DNA of 64,000 nucleotides from the NCBI GenBank assembly GCA_008330645.1, contig VLTN01000046.1:124001-188000 (forward strand). The letters run 5' to 3'. Positions 42,282 to 55,300 of this stretch are shown piece by piece (position 1 is the stretch's first letter; each line of letters opens with the position of its first letter). Position numbers and translations under genes: made by a program. The notes below the pieces were generated by a model. That model did no database searches. It had not been told where the DNA came from and was given only the letters and a program-made list of their open reading frames with translations. Origin of the DNA: Cafeteria roenbergensis. Taxonomy: Eukaryota > Sar > Bigyra > Bicosoecida > Cafeteriaceae.

Positions 42282-45200
42282 ATGGCAGCCGCTAGCTCGG
42301 CTCGCCCCCGCAGCGAGACGGCCCGCCCCAGTTTCGACAGCGTCGACGAGTTTGTGGCCGCCAGCGGGGGCATCCGGGCCATCCACAAGGTGCTCATCGC
42401 GAACAATGGAATCGCAGCAGTCAAGTGCATGCGCTCGGTGCGCACGTGGGCGTACGAGACGTTTGGGGACGACCGAGCGGTGAGACTGGGGGACAGGGGC
42501 AGCACCCGATGAGTTGGCCGGCCCTTCGCCTGGATTGCCCTGAGCTGCGCGGGAACCGTGGCTGCGGGCCGCGCACCCCGGGCCCGGCGGCGCCGCCCCC
42601 TTCCCGCCTGTTGCTGCAATGCTACTCGCGCGACTGGCCCGGGAGCGGGAGGGCGGCGCGGCGAGTGGCTGGGCAGTCTTGGACGGGCTGGCTGCTTGAC
42701 GCGGCGGCAGTCGCACGGGCGCCAGCGCAGAATCGCCGCGCCCGACGAGGCACGAGCGCCGCCGGGCGTGGCGGTTGTGCCCGCCACCGCAAGGCAGGCA
42801 CGCCGGCGGACCGGGGGTGCCTCCGTCCGCCTCGCGGCTGTGACAGCGTGCGCTCGCGCACGCGCCTGCACTCCGTGGTTGCCCCTACGCGCGCGCGTCC
42901 CCGTCCCTCACCCCCCCATCACTCCCCAGTGCGCCCCCGCCCCCGCCCCCGCCCCCGTCTTCGCCCCTTCCTCCCGACACTCCCACCTTCGCCTCCGGAA
43001 TGCTCTCTTCCGTTTGCCGCAGGTTCGCTTCACGGTGATGACCACGCCGGAGGACCTGCGCGCCAACGCCGAGTACGTTCGCATGGCCGACGAGGTCATC
43101 GAGGTTCCGGGCGGCGCCAACAACAACAACTTCGCAAACGTGCGGCTCATCTGCGAGCTTGCGGAGACCTGCCGCGCAGACGCTGTGTGGGCCGGCTGGG
43201 GGCACGCGTCGGAGAACCCTGCGCTGCCAGACGGGCTTCGTGATCGCGGGATCGCCTTCATCGGCCCGCCGTCCGGCCCCATGCGCGCGCTTGGCGACAA
43301 GATCGGGAGCACCATCATCGCTCAGAGCGCCGGGGTGCCAACGATCGCCTGGAACGGCGCCAGCATCCGCGTTGACTACAAGGCCACCGGCCTCAGCGAC
43401 GAGGTTTACGCGCAGGCCAACGTCAAGACTGCAGAGCAGGCGGAGCGCGTGGCTCCAGACGTGGGCTTCCCGCTCATGGTCAAGGCCTCCGAGGGCGGCG
43501 GCGGCAAGGGCATCCGCAAGGTGGAGGACCTGGAGGGGCTGGCCGCGGCCTTCCGCCAGGTGCAGGGCGAGGTTCCCGGTTCGCCCATCTTCCTCATGCG
43601 GCTCGCTTCGCGCGCGCGCCACCTTGAGGTCCAGCTCCTGGCAGACGAGTACGGCGAGGCCATCTCCCTTTCGGGCCGCGACTGCTCCGTGCAGCGCCGC
43701 CACCAGAAGATCGTGGAGGAGGGCCCGCCGGTCGCCGCCGACCCGCACGTGTGGCGCGAGATGGAGCGCGCTGCCGTGCGCCTCGCCAAGGAGGTCGGCT
43801 ACGTCAACGCCGGCACCGTGGAGTACCTGTACACGGAGCACCCGCCCGAGGGCGCCGCCACCAAGTTCGCCTTCCTCGAGCTCAACCCGCGCCTGCAGGT
43901 GGAGCACCCCGTCACTGAAATGATCACCGGCGTCAACTTGCCGGCCGCTCAGCTCCAGGTGGCCATGGGGCTCCCCCTCCACCGCATCGCCGACGTCCGC
44001 AAGCTCTTCGGCGCCTCCGCCACCGGCAGCGAGCCCATCAACTTCGACGAGACGGAGCAGGTGCCGCCCCTCGGCCACGTCATCGCCTCCCGCATCACGG
44101 CAGAGAACCCCGACTCGGGCTTCCAGCCCACCTCGGGCGCCATCACGGAGCTCAACTTCCGCTCGACCCCCAACGTGTGGGGCTACTTCAGCGTGGACTC
44201 CTCCGGGCGAGTGCACGAGTACGCCGACTCGCAGATCGGCCACCTCTTCGGCTTCGGGCCCAGCCGCGAGGCGGCCCGTCGGAACATGGTGCTCGCCCTC
44301 CGGGAGCTCAGCATCCGCGGCGACATCCGCACCACCGTGGAGTACCTGGCGCACATGATGGAGAGCCGAGACTTCCGCCGCAACGCTATCGACACGCAGT
44401 GGCTTGACCGCCGCATCACCGCCAACGTGGGCGTCGGCAAGCCGCCCGCGACCTTCGTCGCCCTCATCGGCGGCGTGGTGCGCTGCCACGTCACCGTCAC
44501 CAGCCGCGCGCGCGAGTTCTGCGCCCAGCTGGAGCGCGGCCAGTGCCCCTCCCCCTCGCTGCTCAGCGTGGAGGACGAGGTCAAGATGGTCTACGAGGGC
44601 GTGCGCTACACGATGCAGGTCGCCCAGGCTGGCGAGAACCTCATCGTCGTGTCCTGCAACGGCGTGTACGTCATGGTGGAGGCGCGCGCCCTGTCCGACG
44701 GCGGCCTCCTCGTCCTCCTCAACGGCCGCTCCCACGTGGTGTACTGGAAGGAGGAGGCGACCGGCCTCCGCGTGGCCCTCGACGGCGCGACCTGCGTCTT
44801 CACGGCCGAGAGCGACCCCTCCAAGCTGCTCGCCGACGTCAGCGGCAAGCTGGTCCGCTTCCTCGTCGAGGACGGCGCACACGTGGACAAGGGCCAGGGC
44901 TACGCAGAGGTGGAGGTGATGAAGATGTACATGCCGCTGCTGGCGCCTGAGGCGGGCGTGCTCCGCCACGTGCAGCCAGAGGGCGCCATCCTCGAGGCGG
45001 GCGCGCTCATCGGCCGCCTGGACCTCGACGACCCCTCCAGAGTGCCGCAGGCGGAGCCTTTCAAGGGCACCCTGGCCGGCGCCGGGCCCGCTCCCGCAGG
45101 CGTTCAGGCTGCGGCTGAGGCCGCGGCCGCGGCCTCAGCCGGCACCTCCGCGTCGTCCGGCGGCGCGGCCGCCCCCGCCCCTGCCTCTTCGTCCGCCGGC

Positions 45201-48200
45201 GAGCACAGCGCCGCCCACTCCACGGGCAGCAGCCCCGGCGCCTCGCCCGCTGAGGCCGCACCGACGGCCAGCCGCCGCGCCCACACCGTGACGCGGTCCG
45301 CCGAGCGCACGCTCCGCTCTGTCCTGAGCGGCTTCGTCGTGCCGAGCGAGGTCTTCGAGGCCGCCGTGAGCGACTTTGACCAGGCCTGGCGGAACGAGCA
45401 CCTCCCGCTGCTGGAGCTGGAGGAGCAGCACGCTGTCCTGGCCGCGCGCCTCCCCGGCACCCTCGGTGCCGACCTCGCACGCATCATCGCGTCCCACCGC
45501 GACGCCATCGGCGCCCGGCGCCCCTCCCTCCTGGCCGACGACGCTGCGCTCGCGGCCGCGGCGGACGGCGCCCTCGCTGGCGCCGCCTCCTCGCCGCAGG
45601 AGCGCCCGGCCTTCCTCGCCAACGACGAGCTCGACCTCCGCCCCGTGCGGGACGCGGTTCAGGCAGCGCTGGCCGCCGTGCCCGCGGGCCGCGAGCGCAC
45701 CACCGCCGCCGCCACCGCCAAGCCCATCCTTGACCTGTGCTCCAAGTACGCCGAGGGGGTGCGGGGCGCGCGCCGCGCCGCCCTCTGCGACCTGCTCGCC
45801 GTCTACTCCGAGGTGGAGCGCCTCTTCGGCGGTGGCACCGAGGGCCGCCGCCGGGAGGACGTGCTCATGGAGCTGCGCGCAGCCAACATGGACGCCGACC
45901 GCGGCGCCGCGGCGCTCGCGCCAGTCTACGCCACCGTCCGCGCCCACGAGCACGTGCGCGAGCGCAACGTCCTGGTGCTCCGCCTGCTCCGCCGCGTCGC
46001 TGCCGAGATCGAGGAGGACAAGAACGCAGCCGCCCTGTCCGCGTCGGCGCTCGCGGCGGCCGCGCAGGAGGCCGGCACCGCCACCGCGGGCGGCCCCTCC
46101 AGCGTGGACGCCTCCTCCGGCGTCGTGGGCGGCGAGGGCCCCGGCTCCCGCGGGGTGAGCCCCGGCCCCAACGCCGCGGACCTGGACGGCAGCGTCGGCC
46201 TCGGCCTCGACGCCGACCAGCTGATCAGCAGCGCCCTCTCCATCGCGGACAACATCTCCGATGCCGGCCGCTCCGACGCCGACAGCGGCCGCGGCACGGA
46301 GGCCGCCTCCCAGGCTGCCTCCGGCGGCGCAGCCGCGGCGGCCTCCCAGGCCGCCTCCGCCGCCCCCACCACCGGCGCATGGGACCGCGAAGAGGCCCTC
46401 CTCTACACCCTGGCGGAGCTGCGCGGCGCTGCCTTCGCCGAGGTCACGCTGGAGGCCCGCCAGCTGCTCATCCTCGCGCGCCAGCCCTCCGCCCGCCAGC
46501 GCGTGGCCGCCATCGAGACCGTTCTGCGCACCATCGCGGCGGCTGGCGACTCACGCCGGTCCGCCCGCCGCCCCGGCGTGGCCGACCACCCGGTCATTGC
46601 GGAGGAGGACGGCACCGCCGACGACGCGACCGTCCCGCCGGCCGACGACGTCGCCCCCCCAGCGTACCCCGCCTCCGCCTCGGCCTCTGCGCGCGCCTCC
46701 TCCCAGATGCGCGGCCTCGTTCGGGCGGAGCTGTCCCTCGTCGACGTCCTCATGCGCTTCTTCGGGCACGAGGACGAAGCGCTCCGTCGCGCAGCCGTGG
46801 AGGTGCACGTGCGCCGGCTCTACCGCGCGTACGCGATCCGCTCCATCACCTTCCCGGATGCCGAGGCCGAGGCCGAGGCCGAGGCCGAGGCTGGGGCCGA
46901 GGCTGGGGCCGGGGCCGGCGCGGAGGCGGCAGCCTCGCCCGCGCTGCTGGAGGCTGTGTTCCGCTTCTCGTCCAGCGGCTCTGCCTCGGACGAGCTCGCT
47001 CCCGACGCCCGCTTCGGGGGCGGCATCGGCAGCTCCTTCGGCAGCGGTCCCAGCTCCGGCGCGTCTGGCGGCTCCGGCGGCGGCATGCGCAAGTCCGGGT
47101 CGCTGGGCGGCGGCAAGCGCTCCCTCCTCTACGCCGCAGGCGCCGCTGACTCGGTGGACAACCTCCAGGCGCTCTCCAAGCGCGCCACTGCCTCTGGCGC
47201 CTCGAGGTCTGGCGCCGCGGACGGCGCCTCCCCGCCGCCGCACGCCGACGGCGGCTCCTCCCTCGGGGCCTCTCAGCGGGTGGGCATCTTCGCCGTGTTC
47301 GCCAACGCGGACGCGCTGGCGGCCGGCGCTGCCCGTCTGGCCGCGCTGGTGCGCCGCAGCGGCGGCGGGTCCGGTGGGCCCGCGGGGGCTGTCCACGTCA
47401 TCCACGTCGCCGTCCTGACCCGGCCGCGCAAGCCGGACCAGCCCGCAGCCGAAACCGACGACGCCGAGTGCTCAGCCGTGCTCAGCGCGGCTGTGGCGCC
47501 GCAGATGGCCGCCCTCACCGCTGCAGGGGTGCGGCGCGTCACGGTGTTGGTGCCGCCCGACTCCTCGTCCGCGGCGTCCCAGCGCGCCCACATGGCGCTG
47601 CCGTCCCACGCCGGCGCAGCCGCTCCCGGCCACGCCGCGCTGCGCTCCAGCACCAGCGTTCACGCCTCGGCAGAGGGCGGCGCCGCCCCCGCGGGCCGGC
47701 ACGGCTCCTCCGGCGGGGCCCGCGTCGCATCGGACCTGCCCGGCTCGGTGGTCCCCGCCTGCATCGGCGGCGTCTGCGGCAACGCCGGCATGGTCGGCGA
47801 CGACGGGCCCGTTGCGATGGCGGCGGCTGCCGCCGCGGCTGCGGCTCGCGACGACGCCTCCTCTGGCGACGCCAGCGATGTCCCCCCTACGCACCCGTGC
47901 GCGTTCACCCTTCGCGGCTCTGCCGGGTTCACGGAGGACGAGCGCGTGCGGCACCTGGAGCCCCCGCTGAGCGGGTACCTGGAGCTGAACCGACTGTCCA
48001 ACTTCAGCGTGCAGCTCGTGCCCACGCCCAACAGGGCGGTGCACGTCTACGAGGCGAGGCCCTCGGGGGCCAAGGCCTCTGCCGGCCGCGGCGGCCCCAG
48101 GAGCCGATTCTTCGTGCGCGCCATCGTGCGCCACACCGAGCGCCTGCCCACGCTGGACTCGGTGCTGGAGCAGTTCCCGGGCCCCGAGCGCATGTTCGTC

Positions 48201-51200
48201 GAGTCGCTCAACGCCCTGGGCGTGGCCATGGGCGGCGCTGCCAAGGCCGGCGCCAGCGGCATGGCCGTGGGCAACAACCACGTCTTCCTCAACGTGCTGC
48301 CCACCGCCTCGGTTCACCCCGAGTACGTCGTCTCCGTCATCCGCACGCTGGCTCGCCGCTACGCCGACCGCCTCCGCGTGCTCCGCGTGGCCAGCGTGGA
48401 GTTCCGCATCCTCACGCGCCTCCGCCCCACCGCCCAGCCGCTCGCGCTGCGCCTCCTCTGCTCCAACCCCACCGGCTACGTGCTGCGGGTGGACGCCTAC
48501 GTCGAGGTGCGCGACGACCGCCGCCCCGACGCCGAGCCCGTGCTCGCGTCCATCCCGACCACGGGCCCCGACTCGGTGGTCATGGGAAGCTACGGCGGCG
48601 ACCCCGCGGACATGGCAGCGGCCCGCGCAGCCGTGCACGCCCAGGCCACGGAGGCGGTTCGGGCCAGCGGCGGCAGCGCTGCCTGGCCCGCCGCCAGCGT
48701 GGGGGCGTTCTCCACCGTGCGCGCCATCGCCCGCACCCACAACGCGTCCCACTCGGGGGGCAGCGACGCGGCCGGCTCCGGCGCGGCCAGCGGGGAGCTG
48801 GACGGCCGCCCCGTGAGCTTCGCCTACCCCGTGACCACGCCCTTCGAGCGCCGCCGGGCGCTGGCGGCGCACATGACCGAGTCCGTCTTCGTGTACGACT
48901 TCATCGAGCTGATGCAGCGCGCCCTGGAGACGGAGTGGGACCGCTACGGCAGGCAGGCGGCCCGCGCGGCGGCCGCTGCGCGCACGGGCGCGGGCTCGGT
49001 GCGCCGGCCGCGCCGCATGCTCGTGGCCAGGGAGCTCGTTCTGGTGCCGCGCCGCGCCGGCGGCGCTGGTGCGGGAGGGGCCACCTCTGCCACCGGCAGC
49101 GCTCCGGCGTCGGACCCCTTCGGAACGGAGCTGGGGGGCGTGTCCGAGGCGTCAATGGCTCGCTTCGCAGCCGTGGAGGGCAGCGACAGCCCGCGCAACG
49201 ACCCCAGCGGGCGGGCCGCCGGCAGCCGCGCTGCCCCTGCTCGCGATGCCAGCGGCGCGAATTCGCAGTCGTCGGACGTCTGGGCCTGGGACATTGAGGA
49301 GACCTCCCGCCCCGCCGGGCAGAACGACATCGCCATGGTCGCCTGGCGCATCACCTTCTTCACCCCCGAGTGCCCCGAGGAGGCCGGCGGCCGCGAGATG
49401 GTCGTCATCGCCAACGACATCACGTCCTCCGCCGGCTCCTTCGGCGTGCTCGAGGACGCCCTCTTCTTCCACGCGTCGCGCCTGGCCCGCGAGGCCGGCC
49501 TCCCCCGCATCTTCCTCGCGGCCAACAGCGGCGCCCGCATCGGCCTCGCCGAGGAGGTCAAGGCTCGCTTCCGCGTGGCCTGGTCCCGCGCCGACGACGC
49601 CACAAAGGGCTTCCGCTACCTCTACCTCTCGCCGGAGGACTACGCCGCGCTCGGCGGCGACAGCGACAGCGCAGACGCGTCCGCGTCGGCGGGCGCTGGC
49701 TCCTCGGCAAGCGGCGCCGGCGCCGGCGCCCAGGGCTCCGGCTCTGCCGGTGGCGCGGCCTCCTCGGGCAGCTCCGGTGCTGCGGCCGGCGGCGAGTCGC
49801 GCGCCGCTGGGGCGTCGGCAGCCAGCTCCGGCTCCACGTCGGGCGGCGATGGCCTGGCGGCGTCGGGCGGCGCCACCGGCCGCCGCGCTCCCAGCGTGCG
49901 CTGCCACCTGGTGGTGGAGGACGGCGAGGAGCGCTGGGTCCTCGATGACGTCATCGGCAAGGACGACGGTTTGGGCGTGGAGAACCTGCGCGGGTCCGGC
50001 CTCATCGCCGGCGAGACGAGCCGCTCCTACCGCGACAACTTCACCCTCACGTACGTCACGGGCCGCTCCGTGGGCATCGGCGCCTACCTGGTGCGGCTGG
50101 GCCAGCGGACGATCCAGAAGCGGACCGCCGCGCCGATCCTGCTCACCGGCTACCAAGCGCTGAACAAGCTCATCGGGGCGGAGGTGTACACGTCTAACGA
50201 GCAGCTGGGCGGGCCCAAGATCATGTACCACAACGGCGTCACGCACCAGGTGGTGGAGGACGACCTGCACGGCATGGCCGCGGTCCTCCGCTGGCTCTCG
50301 TACGTGCCCCGCAGCAAGGGCGCGTCGCTCCCCTTCTCGCCCGGCACGGCCTCCATCGACCCCGTGGACCGCACGATCGGCTTCGTGCCGCGCGGCGAGC
50401 CCTACGACCCGCGCCACCTCATCGCCGGGACCACGGACTCGGCGGCGGACGGGGCGGACGCCGGCACCGCTGCCTCCTCGGCAGCCGCGGCGGGCACCGC
50501 TGCTGCCGCGTCTGACCCCGAGGCCTCCTGGACGTCGGGCTTCTTCGACCGCGGGTCCTGGACCGAGGCGCTGGCCGGGTGGGCCCGCACCGTGGTGGTG
50601 GGCCGCGCGCGCCTGGGAGGCATCCCGCTGGGCGTCATCATCGCGGAGACGCGCACCGTTGCGGCCACGCGCCCCGCGGACCCCGCCACGCCCCAGTCGA
50701 TGGAGACCACGGTGCAGCAGGCCGGCCAGGTCTGGTTCCCGGACTCGGCGTACAAGACCGCGCAGGCGATCCGGGACTTTGCCGCCGAGGAGCTGCCCCT
50801 CTTCATCTTCGCCAACTGGCGCGGCTTCTCGGGCGGGCAGCGCGACATGTTCGACGAGGTGCTCAAGTTCGGCTCCTACATCGTGGACGCCCTCACCGAG
50901 TACAAGCAGCCTGTCTTCGTCTACATCCCGCCCTTTGGCGAGCTGCGCGGCGGGGCGTGGGTGGTGGTGGACCCGACGATCAACGAGGACGTCATGGAGA
51001 TGTACGCTGCGCCCGAGGGCCGTGGCGGCGTGCTGGAGCCGGCCGGTATCGCGTCGATCAAGTTCAAGGCGCGCGACATTCGCGAGGCCGCCTTCAGGCT
51101 CGACCCCGCCATGCAGGCCCTGGCGCACGCGGCGCGCGCTGCCCGCGCCTCGGGCGACGAGGCGGCGGCTGCCAAGGCCGAGGCCGAGGCGGAGGAGCGC

Positions 51201-51773
51201 CTGCGCCGGCTGAGCGGCGTGTTCACCCAGATCTCGCACCACTTCGCCGACCTGCACGACCGCCCCGGCCGCATGATGGCCAAGGGCGTCATCAGGAACG
51301 CCGTGCCCTGGGAGCGCGCCCGGCCCTTCTTCTACTGGCGCCTGCGCCGCCGGCTCGCAGAGTTCGCGCTCCGCGGCCGCATCACCGCCGCAGCGCCGCA
51401 GCTCAGCTTCGCCGCGGCCGGCCACCTCCTGCGCTCCTGGCACGACTCGACGGCCACCTCGCGCGGCAGCACCGGCACGGGCCTGTGGGACCAGGACCTG
51501 CGGGTGTTGCAGTGGCTGGCCGACTCGCGGGACACGCTCGAGGCGCGGGTCGCCGCCCTGCGCCGCGACAGCATCGCCGACCGCGTGCTCGAGCTCGGCA
51601 CCACCGACTCGGGGGCCGCCATCGACGGAATCCTCGCCCTGATCAACCGCCTGCCCGTGGACCAACGCGAGGCTGTGGTGGGAAGGCTGCGCAGGGAAGT
51701 CCTCTTCGGCCCCATGCCCGGAAGCGCCTTCGGGGGCGGCGACCCGCTCCTGGCTGGCCTCCCGCGCCCTTGA
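42282..51773 (+). CDS. ACC: Acetyl-CoA carboxylase, single-chain eukaryotic type
   Basis: Exon 1 is 42282-42479 and exon 2 is 43023-51773 (about 2982 aa); the 543-nt intron lies inside the biotin carboxylase domain and its removal joins FGDDRA to [12 protein letters not shown]. Domains in order: biotin carboxylase (about 24-560, ATP loop [11 protein letters not shown]), biotin carrier with biotin Lys700 in EVMKMYMP, the long central domain, and the carboxyltransferase (about 2150-2860, [15 protein letters not shown] and [13 protein letters not shown]). It makes malonyl-CoA for fatty acid synthesis and elongation. There is no targeting peptide, so it is probably cytosolic. Homologs are usually near 2300 aa; the excess is Ala/Gly/Ser-rich inserts, including an EA-repeat near 46860-46935 and one inside the carboxyltransferase (about 2279-2355). 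Confidence 0.96.
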
Positions 51774-52365
51774 GCGTGGCCCCCCCCGCCCCCGCTCCAG
51801 TGATCCGGATCCGCCGACCTTGGAAACCCACACCGCACCGGCGGCTGCGGGCGCAGCCTCGGAGCGGTGTGCCAACGACTTGCAATGTGTGCCGCACTCG
51901 CGCGCACAACAATCCTGCGCTTGCCCTCGCACGCGTTGCACGGCTCCCATGCGCGGCAGCCCTCGCCAATCGCACTGCACAGCACTGCACAGCTCAATCA
52001 CGCACACACGTCCGCCGGCGTCATGCCTCGCCGAGCGCCTGGCGATGGGACCGTCCCCGTCCCGCAGCGCCGCGGCAGAGACGGAGGGGGGGGGGGGGGC
52101 GCGAAGTTCCCCACGCCCGGTGTCCCGATGCGGTTCGCGGACCCAGAGAGCCCGGGGACCTCCACGGGCCAACTCCCACGACAGCAGCCACGCGCCGCTG
52201 GCAAGGACACACAAATGTGCGGCGGGCCCTGCGGGAGACTGCAACTGCCGGTCGAGCAATGCTTGTCTCGCGCCGCAGATATTTGGCTCGAGCCCACTCC
52301 CCGCCAGAGCGGCCACCGCGCGCTTCCAGAGAGCGGGGCTCCCGCGTGCCGCCTCGTGACCGCTG
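51774..52365. other. Spacer with G14 run
   Basis: About 590 bp between two + genes. It contains a run of 14 G at 52086-52099. No exon is recognised. It should carry the promoter of the Vps39-like gene. Confidence 0.45.
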
Positions 52366-55300
52366 ATGGCGGCGCTTGGCGCGGCCAATGGGGCCGTCGG
52401 CCCCGACGGGGAGTTCCTGCCATTTGTTGCAGCTCGCGTCGCGCTCAGCCGAGGCGCCATCCCCGGAGACATCACGAGCATCGCTGCCCTCGGTGAGCGC
52501 GGCCCCGGTGCGCAGCGTGGCGGCGGTCGCTGATGAGGTCGCTGCGCCCGGCTCGCGTCGGCCCGGAGCCGCGGAGTGACGGCGCACGCTGCTTTCGGAC
52601 GAGAGTTTGCGGGCTCGAGGCCGCCGTGCCCAGCCGCACGGTCCGACGGCAGCCGGCCGCTGGGCGCGCGCCAGACGGGCGGGCTGGCGCTTTCCTCGGC
52701 GGTCGGAGGCGCGCCAGCGGCATGCGAGGCCGATGCCTCGGCAGCGGCGCGGAGGCCTGCCGATCAGCATTTTGCAGTCCGCGCCTGCGCCGAGCCAGCG
52801 CTCGCCTGGCCGCAGGTGCGATCCCGATCACGACCTCGCGCTGCGCGCTTGCCGATTCTGTGCGTTTCCGCCGCGCAGGGTCGTCCTTGTTCGTGGGCAC
52901 GTCCAAGGGCAGGATCGTTCGCGTGGACTACCGAACGCCCGACCCCACCGCCTCGCCGCCCGGGTCGCTCTCGCCGACGCGCGTCTGCCCCGAAGTCACG
53001 GTGGCGTCCGGGTATCCGGTGACGCGCCTCATCGCGATCACGCGCCGGCGCCTGCTGCTCGCGGTGGCCGGCGGCACGCTGGCGCTGTTCGAGCCGGGGG
53101 ACGACTCCCCGGTGCTGCGATACACCAACTCGAGCTTCAAGGCGTCGCAGGCCTGCGTGGACGAGCGCCCCTCCGGCGAGGTGATGGTGGCGGTGCTGTG
53201 CCCCGGCCAGGTGAAGCTCCTCCGCCTGGAGGGGTTCGCCTTCACCGAGCGGATCGACATCTCCACGCCCGGCAAGGTGGTCTCTCTGGAGCTGGTCGGG
53301 GAGCGGGTCGCGCTCGCGTACGTGCTCCCGGCGAAGGAGTACAACATCGTCGACACGGCGGACCTGGGCAAGGTCAAGACCGTGGTCCTCGCCGTCGACA
53401 AGCGAGACCTCCCCGTTCTGGCGCGGACAGGGCCCGAGGAGCTGGTTGCGACCACCCGCCCCGGGGGCTCTTCCCACGGGGGTGCGGAAAGTATGGGAAT
53501 CTTCCTCACGCGCAGCGGAGACCCCGCCCATCGCCCGCCCATCACCTGGGCGTCTGCCCCCTCTCACGTGGTGGTTTGCGCGCCGTACGTGCTTGGCGTG
53601 ACGGGCAAGGACGGGGACGTGTATGTGCACTGGCACTCGCTACCGACGGCGTCCGAGCAGCAGGGGGGGCCCAGCAGCCGGATGGTCGGCCGGCTCATGC
53701 AGCGCATCCCGCTGAGAACGGCGCCGGTGGCGGCCTGCGACGCGTCGGCGGGGTGTCTGGGCCGGCGGGACGGTCGCAACCCCGTGTTCATCGCTGGGGC
53801 AAGCGAAGTGTTTGCGCTGCTGCCGCAGCCGCACGCTGCGCAGAGCACCGCGCTGCTGTCCGCGGGCGTCCACGAGGCTGCGGAGGAGCTGGCGGTGATG
53901 GTGGCGCGGGCGGAGCAGGTGGAGGCCGCGTCGGCCAGCGGGCGGGGCGGCGACCGCGGCTGGGCCGGGGCGGCTGCCGCGGCCGCCAGCGCCGGCAGCC
54001 GCCTTGCGTTCGGCCGGGGCGCAGCAGCGGCGGCGGCCGCAGGCGCCGCCAGCCGGCGGGAGGACGAGGACGAGGCGTCTGAGGCGGTGCCTGTGGACGA
54101 CGCCATCGCGGCGTCGTGGAGGCCGCCGCCGCCCCTGCCCGCGCCCGTCGAGGCGGCCAGGCGGACGGCCGTGCTGCTGTCCGACCCGCCCCCGCCCCTG
54201 GCGTCGGCGCCGGCTGAGATTCGCGACCGGGCGCTCGCCCTGGCTGGCGTGGCCCCGGACGACCTGGCGATGCTTGAGGCCCTGGCTGCAACGGACGCGA
54301 GAGCCGCTGAGGCGGCCTGCGGACCCCGGCTGTGCGGCTCCGGGCTGCCCGCGAGCATGCGCGCGTTCCACCAGCGCGCGGGGTGCGTGCTGCTGCTGCG
54401 GCTGCAGTTCGACGCGGCGCTGCGACACCTGTGCCTCAGCGGGATTGACCCACGGGAGGTGACGTCGCTCTTCCCGGGGGCGCTGCACCCCGCGGGGTTC
54501 AGCTTCGCGGGGAGCGTGCTATCGGCAGAGCTGCTGGCCGGAGTGGTGGACGGCACTCGATCCCCGGCCGCGGCGGCGGAGCCGCTGGGTGAGGGCGAGG
54601 CCGACCTCGTGCCGTTCGCCGTGAGCTCTGCCGGCGGGGCCGGGGCGGCGGGTATGGAAGCCATCATCCGCGCGGTGCGGGAGCAGCAGCGGGCCGCGGG
54701 GGCGGAGGGCGGGCGCGCCGCCGGCGGGCGGAGCTCTCGGCGCGACTTGCAGCCTTTGCGGCTGGATGACGTGTGGGGCGCGGCGGAGATGGCAGCGCTG
54801 CAGCGGCGGGCGGCGGCAGGGCGCGGCCGCAAGCGCGGCGAGGAGGCCGACTCGGCCGCTGTGCCGGACACCTCACTGCTCCGAGACGCCATGGCGATGG
54901 TGGCGGAGTTCCTCCTGCAGCGCAGGCAGCAGCACGAGCCCGCGTGGGACTCTGCGAGGGCGAGGGAGGCCCTGGACACCGCGCTCTGCCGCGCGCTTAC
55001 CCTAACCGGCAGAGCCGCAGAGCTGTGCGCAGTGCTGGCCCGGGAGAGCGACGTCAACCTGGAGGACGCCACGGCGTTCCTCGCGAAGCAGGGCATGAGG
55101 CACGCGCTGGCACTGCTGCTGCGGTCGCGGGGCGCGAACGCTGAGGCGCTTGCGGAGTGGGAGCGCATTGCAACCGCGTCGGCGGCCGACCGCACCGCCG
55201 CCAAGCTGCTTGAGGGTGACTGGCTCGCGGGCCTGGTCCCCAAGGGCGCGAGCTTGGAGGCGGCGGCAGAGCGGCTCGCACTGGCCTGCACGTTCGAGAC

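Noticed and set aside
42480-43022. Frameshift or truncation at the start of acetyl-CoA carboxylase
   Set aside because: Explained by a GTGAG...GCAG intron; removal restores the biotin carboxylase domain exactly.
49152-52481. A 1109-codon open frame on the minus strand opposite acetyl-CoA carboxylase
   Set aside because: It is a shadow of the GC-rich third positions of the real gene; the product is His/Arg/Gly/Leu-rich without domains. The same applies to long frames at 42885-44969, 35571-37235, 37279-40107, 1905-3398 and 32398-33738.
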